Shown piece by piece: positions 1-6,700 of a stretch of DNA of 6,985 nt. Origin of the DNA: UBA8296 sp031581145. Lineage in GTDB: Bacteria > Bacteroidota > Rhodothermia > Balneolales > Balneolaceae. The notes beneath the pieces were generated by a model, which was not told the origin of the DNA, did no database searches, and saw only the letters and a program-made list of their open reading frames with translations. Where the stretch lies: NCBI GenBank assembly GCA_031581145.1, contig JAVLBP010000038.1, forward strand, positions 1-6,985, given 5' to 3'. Position numbers and translations under genes: made by a program. The first letter of the stretch is position 1. Each line of letters opens with the position of its first letter.

Positions 1-94
1 TGAAGATTACATGGGGCAGCATCTGGAGGTTGGTCTTGGGGTGAATGAAGCAGACCTCAAGCCACTAACTCCGTTGGATTTGCTACGTCGTTAA
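1..94 (+). CDS. C-terminal end of an unidentified plus-strand protein (5' end outside window)
   Basis: A frame open from base 2 to the TAA at 92-94 gives 30 residues, beginning EDYMGQHLEVGL and ending LTPLDLLRR. The residue mix (alternating acidic and hydrophobic residues, ordinary codons) looks like the tail of a soluble protein. The neighbouring plus frames are closed quickly by stops, the first by a TGA at bases 1-3. I do not recognise the family, and 30 residues are too few to assign a function. The in-frame ATG at 11-13 would leave only 27 codons and is unlikely to be the real start. The gene is convergent with the phosphoesterase gene and overlaps it by 4 bases, with the two stops inside one TTAA. 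No hairpin with a T-tract follows it, so its transcript probably ends inside, and antisense to, the phosphoesterase gene. The coding call rests on the open frame and the neat convergent junction. Confidence 0.6.
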   Translation, partial: EDYMGQHLEVGLGVNEADLKPLTPLDLLRR

Positions 95-2253
95 TTCACC
101 AAGGTAACGGGGAACGTATATTGATTGGATTGGTGGAGAAATCGCACAAAATAGGTTCCCGATGCAAGGGTTGGTTTCGAGACGTTTAAACGTTGACGTC
201 CCTGTTGTTGAAAACCACTAAAAAGATGGTCTACGCGCTGACCTTGCGTATTCACCAACTCAATATTCAAGTACATGGTATCGGCTAAATCATATTCTAT
301 GGTGAAGTCAGGATTGGACGGATTTGGAAAAATATTGGACAGTTGTACTGGCGCCGACGTTTGTGGCTTGTAGGTTTTTGCCTCGGTAGAGGTTGTAAGG
401 TCTTTTTGGATAAACCAGGAGTGAACGGTTTGACCGTCAGGATCAATGGCTTCAAATTCGAGTCTATTACCCTGAATGTCCACTCTTGAGACATGAAACG
501 AGGCAACAGAATACATAACATGGTCAAAATCTCGACCAAAGGTATCCAAGCTCCCACCTCCTCCGCCAGTAATGACATACCGAACATCGTTAAGAATCCC
601 ATATTCATAAGAGTGGGTATGACCATTAAATACAACATCCACTTTGTATTGTTCAAATAGTGGCAACCAGTCCTCTCGAACCGTGGGATCTCCAGCCCAA
701 GCTGGCCAAAATTCACTGTATGGGGGATGGTGGAAAAAGGCAAATTTCCACGTTGCGGTTGAGGCCTCCTCGCTTTGTAATTGATCTACAAGAAATTTGT
801 ATTGTTTGGATCCCTCTTGCATTGGTGTGTTAGAGTCTAAAGCGATAAAAAAGGCATTTCCCCATCTAAAGGAATAGTACCGCTCCGTTTGATCCACATT
901 GTTATTGGGCAAGTAAAAATCGTCTAGATACGGAGCTGTGTTATCGGTGTAGGTATCATGATTGCCAACACTCAGGTAAAAATTTATCTCCCCAAGTAGG
1001 GGTTGATAGATATCGAAATAAATATCATCATAGCTACTACCATCCCCTTGATGTACATCGCCAACATGAAGCAGAAAATCGACGGCTTTTTCACCATGAT
1101 TGGCTTTCATCCGCTCTGCAACAGCTCTCTGGTTATCATTGCCGGTGCCGCTATCACCTAGTATAAAAAAGCTGTTTTCTTCTTTGTCATGATCGGGTGC
1201 TGTGACAAAGGAGCGCTCTTCCACCATGTCCTCACCATTGTTGCGAACCACATAATGGTATCTCGTATCTGGCTCTAATCCATCAATTTCCAGGTAATGT
1301 TTTTTCTTTGGAGTGGATTCTGTCTGCACCTTGGTATAGTTTCCTTTCTCATCGCCAAGGTGAATCGACCCTTTGGTCTCCTCAAGCGTCCTCCATGCGA
1401 TACCAATACTTGTTTGGGTAGGTCGTTGTATGTACGGGTCTCTTTCTTGAAGCACGGGGTAGACGATTTCAATGTTGGGAGCTTCGAAAATGGTTTTATC
1501 ATAGCTCACCTGCACATTATCAAAATAGGCGCCACTGTTCGCATAGGTTAGCAGGCCAATTTTACCTGATTCAAACGTCTCATCTTTAGCAAAAAGGAGT
1601 TCTTCACCATTGAGGTAGACAGTCATTTCTGCACCTCTTATATCGATAGAAAGTGCAAAATACCCGGGTGGATACGCCTCTGACGTCTTGTTTTCGGCAA
1701 GGGTTGTGACAGCTCCGTTTTCAACTTTTTGGATTCGTTGAATCGGTGAGTTTGCATTTCCCGAATTGCCAGCATCATTCATCAATAGAATTCGGTAATA
1801 GTTATTTTCATCTTGAGCGCGAACAATCAAGCCAATACCATCATTATCCGATGATCGTAGGATAGCATTGAGTGTATAATCTGTCCACTCTTCTTCCCCC
1901 GTTAAGACGATTGTCCCCATGTGATCTTCAAATTCTTTTGGTGGGTCATATCCCCATATATTTGATTTCTGGCGAAGACGACCACTCTCTACCACCCAAT
2001 TACTCGGGCCTGAACGTGGCACTTGATGATCATGAATGGACCACATTTGCAACGACAAGGGTGTATCAAAGGTGTCTAAAAAAAGAACACTGTCTGCCGT
2101 GGGAACAAATGATGGATGATCCATAGCAGCCTCATTCACAATACCATGTAGGGGATCTGCGTTATCGTTTAAGGCATACAAATTTGGTGTAATACCTGAC
2201 ATTACAAAAAGGGCAAAGAGAAGTTTGTACATCTGATAAATGGTTCTTTTCAT
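91..2253 (-). CDS. Secreted purple-acid-phosphatase-like metallophosphoesterase with T9SS sorting domain
   Basis: Predicted two-metal phosphoesterase of 720 residues, exported by Sec and then T9SS; the substrate is unknown. Residues 1-27 form a signal peptide (basic start, hydrophobic core LLFALFVM, likely cleavage after NLYA). Residues 52-252 look like a concanavalin/LamG-like sandwich (DUF1080-type), with the typical elements GLIVRAQDENNYYRI and ending FDNVQVSY. Residues about 270-353 resemble the fibronectin-like N-terminal domain of purple acid phosphatases (TSIGIAWRT, LEPDTRYHY). The catalytic core spans about 361-600: GDSG (D367), GDV (D399), GNHD (N431, H432), HHPPY (H508-H509) and GHTH (H545, H547), then a GGGGG loop. 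The Tyr that purple acid phosphatases have three residues after the second Asp is Gln402 here. Residues 638-720 form a T9SS-type sorting domain (FPNPSNP, ASGTYFVRF). The ATG at 2253 gives a proper signal peptide; Met8 is less likely. There is no clear Shine-Dalgarno. It lies 12 bases after the lipoprotein gene, so the two are probably one operon. Confidence 0.9.
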   Translation of the reverse strand: MKRTIYQMYKLLFALFVMSGITPNLYALNDNADPLHGIVNEAAMDHPSFVPTADSVLFLDTFDTPLSLQMWSIHDHQVPRSGPSNWVVESGRLRQKSNIWGYDPPKEFEDHMGTIVLTGEEEWTDYTLNAILRSSDNDGIGLIVRAQDENNYYRILLMNDAGNSGNANSPIQRIQKVENGAVTTLAENKTSEAYPPGYFALSIDIRGAEMTVYLNGEELLFAKDETFESGKIGLLTYANSGAYFDNVQVSYDKTIFEAPNIEIVYPVLQERDPYIQRPTQTSIGIAWRTLEETKGSIHLGDEKGNYTKVQTESTPKKKHYLEIDGLEPDTRYHYVVRNNGEDMVEERSFVTAPDHDKEENSFFILGDSGTGNDNQRAVAERMKANHGEKAVDFLLHVGDVHQGDGSSYDDIYFDIYQPLLGEINFYLSVGNHDTYTDNTAPYLDDFYLPNNNVDQTERYYSFRWGNAFFIALDSNTPMQEGSKQYKFLVDQLQSEEASTATWKFAFFHHPPYSEFWPAWAGDPTVREDWLPLFEQYKVDVVFNGHTHSYEYGILNDVRYVITGGGGGSLDTFGRDFDHVMYSVASFHVSRVDIQGNRLEFEAIDPDGQTVHSWFIQKDLTTSTEAKTYKPQTSAPVQLSNIFPNPSNPDFTIEYDLADTMYLNIELVNTQGQRVDHLFSGFQQQGRQRLNVSKPTLASGTYFVRFLHQSNQYTFPVTLVN

Positions 2254-2265
2254 GGGATGATTGTC

Positions 2266-3660
2266 TTACCAGTAAGGGTCTATTAAGGGAAAAGCGGGGC
2301 GATTAGAATTTTGTTTAAGAAGCTGCACATATCTGTCATTGGGTGTGATGAGACTATCTTCTTTGAGCTCATCTAATGCTTTCTGATCGATGTTAATCTC
2401 CATCGTAGAAACTAGGGAATCAGCATAATGTCGTAAGGCCTCTCGAGAGCGAACATCGCCTCCATTTCTGAGGTCCAAACTACGCTGTTGATATAGCCAT
2501 TTATCTTGCCAATTACCCACCTTCCGCGTCAAGATTGGATCTTGTGGAAGATCCCTATCTATACCCCATTGAAGCAGTTCCTGGTCTCGTATTGTAATGG
2601 CAATAGCATCAGATAATTGCTGGGTAAACGTTTTTTTCGATTCCGTTCGAAGTGGGACGGTTTCAGGTATCATCCACTGGAGTAATTGCTGAACGGTATA
2701 TGATGATTGTGTGGTGGTTACAAGAGTCGAGGTTAAAAATTTGGATGGGCTGGCTTCCAACAGCTCTTTAATGGCCGTCTGCGTGACTTCTTCCCCTTCA
2801 ACGAGTGGGTAAAAGGCCTCTACAAGTTGAATAAAGACGTCTCTTTTGGTTGTGACCTCGAGGGGTTCCATCATCGAAGCAATCCATTTATCTCCTGCAT
2901 GTAGGGCTTTGCGATTGTATACGATTTTGCGAGCAGACTCAGATTCTAATGCAATCTCATCTTCGGCAATGGGTGTGCGCGTAATATTGGTTGGTTGAAC
3001 AACCCACCACTGACCTTCATGCTGAAATGGAGAAGAATATTGATTAAGCTCGACCTCTTGAATATTCTGCAAAAATGACTGAGAAAGTTGATTGGCCTTG
3101 ACTAAAGGCGTTTGAAATGCTTCAGGAGAGACTGGCTGACCTGTTTGGTCATCTCTCAAGTACGATAAGGCCACTCGAAAGCCTTCATTCATAGCCACAT
3201 CTCTTAAGTAAAAAGCTTGTTGCTTGTCTGGAGCAATTAAGTAACGAAATGAAAATCGGACAGCTTGACGATAGATTTCCTCACGAATTTCTTGCTCAGA
3301 GACGGTAATGGTATCCAAGATGGCTCGTTGAAATACATGTTCAATCATCTCCTCGTGAGTGATCCAGTTTGTGTATTCCTCGAACTCCTGTCGCTCCGTA
3401 TAACCCCGTGTTTTTGCCTCTGCTGCAAGTGCTTTTTCTGCTATCATAAGATCTAATACATCACGTACTGGATCGTCGCCTCGCGTCAATTCTGGATTTG
3501 CAAAGCCTACGTTTTGTTTGAGCTCTTGCTTCGTAATCGTCCAATCCTCAGAAAATGCGACGAATTCTTCCTCTTTAGGAGGCACTGTTTCATTATCTGA
3601 GCAGGATGCAAACAGCAGGAGTAATAGGAAAAATAAAAGTGGGTCTAGGTTTAGTTTCAT
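2266..3660 (-). CDS. SurA/parvulin-like periplasmic foldase lipoprotein
   Basis: A 464-residue lipoprotein likely to act as a chaperone at the periplasmic face of a membrane. Residues 1-20 are a lipoprotein signal with Cys20 in the box FASC (Phe at -3 rather than the usual Leu), followed by Ser, which in many Gram-negatives permits outer-membrane sorting. Residues about 33-125 resemble a SurA N-terminal chaperone domain: a short strand pair (VAFSEDW, TITKQEL) and then helices containing VLDLMIAEKALAAEA. Residues about 130-225 look like a parvulin-type prolyl isomerase domain, with an entry strand FSFRYLIAPD and the closing LNQYSSPFQHEGQWWVVQP. The active-site histidines of parvulins are not obvious: the usual phenylalanine-glycine-tyrosine-histidine stretch is GQWWV here. 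It may therefore act as a holdase rather than an isomerase. Residues about 306-400 seem to repeat the N-domain pattern. The start codon lies 11 bases after a terminator, and the gene probably forms an operon with the phosphoesterase. The family is likely; the catalytic activity is doubtful. Confidence 0.75.
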   Translation of the reverse strand: MKLNLDPLLFFLLLLLFASCSDNETVPPKEEEFVAFSEDWTITKQELKQNVGFANPELTRGDDPVRDVLDLMIAEKALAAEAKTRGYTERQEFEEYTNWITHEEMIEHVFQRAILDTITVSEQEIREEIYRQAVRFSFRYLIAPDKQQAFYLRDVAMNEGFRVALSYLRDDQTGQPVSPEAFQTPLVKANQLSQSFLQNIQEVELNQYSSPFQHEGQWWVVQPTNITRTPIAEDEIALESESARKIVYNRKALHAGDKWIASMMEPLEVTTKRDVFIQLVEAFYPLVEGEEVTQTAIKELLEASPSKFLTSTLVTTTQSSYTVQQLLQWMIPETVPLRTESKKTFTQQLSDAIAITIRDQELLQWGIDRDLPQDPILTRKVGNWQDKWLYQQRSLDLRNGGDVRSREALRHYADSLVSTMEINIDQKALDELKEDSLITPNDRYVQLLKQNSNRPAFPLIDPYW

Positions 3661-3671
3661 ATAGATAACAT

Positions 3672-3704
3672 AAAAAAACCGGTGCCCATTGAGACACCGG
3701 TTTT
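3672..3704 (-). terminator. Intrinsic terminator of the PPC-repeat gene
   Basis: On the minus strand the arms AAAACCGGTG and CACCGGTTTT pair over 10 bp. Two further pairs (a T-G wobble and C-G) leave a 6-base loop, and a run of seven T follows. The orientation is clear. The U-tract is only complete on the minus strand, and the wobble pair becomes a C-A mismatch on the plus strand. It lies about 30 bases beyond the stop codon of the large PPC gene (TAA at 3735-3737). It ends only 11 bases before the start codon of the lipoprotein gene, so it may also limit read-through into that gene. Confidence 0.88.
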
Positions 3705-3734
3705 CCTTAACACATCACAACAAAGGGTACTGCA

Positions 3735-6700
3735 TTATTTAATCAGCATCATGGTTCCTGACTTCACGAACGATCCTGCTTGAATGCGGTAGATATACAT
3801 TCCAGTTGCAAGTCTTGATGCATCAAAATCAACGGTATATACACCAGCGGACTGACGTATATTCACTAATGTACTTACTCGCTGTCCAAGGATGTTGTAA
3901 ACTTCAAGTTGTACATCCGAAGCTTGGGCCAACGAGTAGCGAATCGTTGTCGTTGGGTTGAATGGATTCGGGTAGTTTTGATCCAACGAATACTCATTGA
4001 CAAACTGCTCTTCCTCTTCGTTGGACGTTACGACTCCATCGACCGTACGAGTAGCCGCAAACTTGTATTCACCACGTGAAGGATCACGCAGACGGTTAGA
4101 ATTACCATTTCGTGGTGCAGAGTGAGCATCTTGTCCTGTGACCAAGAAGAAGTAGTCACCCGTGGTTTCTACTGTGTGAGTGATTTTTGAATGCCAGTCG
4201 AAGCCACCGTCATCATCCTTCTCAAGCTCATTGCCTTCGGCGTCATAAAGATACATATATGCGTCAAAATCACGCTTCCAGAAGTTGCCATTAAACGGTG
4301 CTGTTTCACCTACGATCACGTCACCAGCTTCTGCATAGACACGGTAGTAATCACGGTCATCATGGAATCCTTCGACATCTGCGTCATAGAGCATGTAGTC
4401 ACGGAATGTACCATCTGTATTCGTGTATGGCTGCTCTTTGGCTTCATCTATAGAGTCATTTGATTCACCCGCATCTTTTAGTGCAGTGATGTCATTACTC
4501 TTGGTATACAGTGTATATGCATTGTTACCAATGTCGAGTGCAGCGTTATCTGCAGATGCTTGAAGCTTGATGTAGTACTCACCCGCTGCGTCTGGAATGA
4601 AGTTCATTTTCACGTTATCGTCACCATAGCGGGTATTAAACGACGAACCATCTGCATAAAGATTGGTTGAAAGATCAGAGGCCGCATAGAATTCTACATC
4701 AAACTCAATCTCATCATCTTCTGGTTGAGACGTGCGGAAGTGATAGATACGATCAGCTTTCAAACTAACCTTGAACATATCAACATCTGACGCATCCGTA
4801 ATGGATGCAGATATGGACGCCTCGGCAGGAAGGTCGTTGGCTGTCTCAACCGTTGAGTTGTCTTCTGTTTCGGTCAACCCTGTAGCGATGTTGAGGAGGT
4901 AGTCACCACGTCTCATCGAGCGATCATCACCAGAACCTTCACCACGACTGTTGGCAACCTGAACATAATAGGTACCTGTAGAGGGTGCCGTGAATGAAAG
5001 CTCAGAATACCATCCGTTTCCACCGTCATCATCGTCATCTAGCTCAGTACCATCCGCATCGAGTATGTAGACCTTTGTGTCTGTGTCTTGGTCCCACAGA
5101 TCTGGATCTTTACTCGCGGTTGAGTTACCTACAACAGGCTTGGTCTCAACTGTGATTTTTTGACCTTCAGTGAGCTCAAGTTTGAAGTGGTCTAAATCCC
5201 CGAAGAGACGTGGATGATCCGCATTGTATTGTACATACATACGATCCTGTCCATCTACAAGCGATGCAGGAAGTGCTGATGCTTGCTCAATCGTATTATC
5301 TGGCTCATGCTTTGGTTTGAGCTTTTCAAGGTCGGCATTTTGACGACTTAGAATCTTGTATTCTCCTGCTCCTGACTCGGATGAAACCTTGAGATAATAG
5401 GTTTTGTCTTCAGAAGGCATAATGTTAGCGATTTTGAAGTTGTCTCCAGAATAGTTGTCATACCATCCAGAGTCATCCATCAAGGTTTGACCATCAACCT
5501 CATCAAAGAATTCAACTGTTAAATCACCACTTGTCGCTTGATCTACGGAGCGGAAGGAGTAGTTCACACCTGCCTTGAGGTCAAATTTGAAGAAATCCAC
5601 ATCTCCTGCTGTCAATTCAGCATCATAGAGCTCTTCAATCGCCGCACCTGTTGCAGTTGCAAATGAATCGTTAGGCTCAGCTTCTTCAAATGGCTCACCA
5701 CCAGATAAAATGTAAACAGGTTTGTCAGCCTCATCAGCAGCTTCAATACGAACTACAAAAGTAGCTGAAGAGCTAGGAGTATGCGTCAGTGAACCTGAGG
5801 TAGAAGAACTGATTTCTGAGAGATCAGCCGTTAGGAGCGTCATCTTCACATTGGCATCACTCACGAGTTCTTCATGAAGTCCTTTCACAGTGAGTGTAAA
5901 CTCTTCATCAGCTGTGAAATAATAGTGATCCACATCACCTGCAGGGGCAATCATACCGGTGTTGGCTGGAGCACCAGGACCTACTGCGATAGCATCTTGA
6001 TCTAATGCGCCTTCTAGCGTGTTATCGGGCTCATTAAGTACCAGATTATCCCATACTTCACCTTTGTCAACAAAGCCAAATTCATACTCACCTGTTCCTT
6101 CTGATGAGAGCTTCACAATGTATGCTCCACTGGTTGGGAACTCGAGATTTTTAATCATGAAGTTGTTGCCATCGCGCACAACGGTATAGCTACTATCGAC
6201 AACTAGGTCACTCGATACAGCTGTTGAACCAAACTCGTCTTCGTAATTATGGAATATTTCAACGTTGATTTCTTGGTCAACGCTTCCTTTTGAGAAGAGT
6301 GTATAACTGTTTGTCTCGTGAGCAAAAATACGGTAGTGATCTTCATCACCTGTTTCGAGCTCACCCGTAAATGTACTGTCAGGGTACGGTACAATCATTT
6401 GAGCCTCTTCAACAGTGTTGTTAGGCTCTATTTCACGCGCTACATCCATGTACTGATATGCAAAGAGATCATACATCATACGACCTGGATCACGGTTATC
6501 GACATTACGACCTGGATCACGAGTTTGAGATGCCCATGCACCCATCCAAAAAATTAGTAGCCCGTCCTCATTGGTACCGCCCTCCTCAACAATTTCAGTA
6601 GGAGACATTTTGATCTCGGAGTGGATGTTATTCGGTCCATCTTGCTCTTCATCCGCGCCATCATCATCTTCGTCGAGTTTGACCGTAAAATCCCCGTTGT

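Noticed and set aside
97..140. Possible hairpin caccaa...ttggtg just after the convergent stops
   Set aside because: Only 6 bp with a loop of nearly 30 bases and no T-tract; too weak to call a terminator.
297..743. Minus-strand open frame of 148 codons
   Set aside because: It lies wholly within the phosphoesterase gene in another frame on the same strand. The main frame carries all the catalytic and sorting motifs, and this one shows no recognisable domain.
1297..2126. Plus-strand open frames of 84 codons each (1297-1551 and 1872-2126)
   Set aside because: Antisense shadows of the phosphoesterase gene, with no domain, ribosome site or promoter to support them.
3657..3671. Tiny upstream frame ATG-TTA-TCT-ATA-TGA whose stop overlaps the lipoprotein start codon as ATGA
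   Set aside because: Four codons directly behind a U-tract with no ribosome site; an overlap like this easily occurs by chance in AT-rich sequence. Worth recalling only if ribosome profiling shows a signal.
4191..4463. Plus-strand open frame of 90 codons opposite the PPC gene
   Set aside because: Its hydrophobic Val/Ile-rich translation is what one gets from reading the Asp-rich codons of the PPC gene backwards; no independent evidence of coding.
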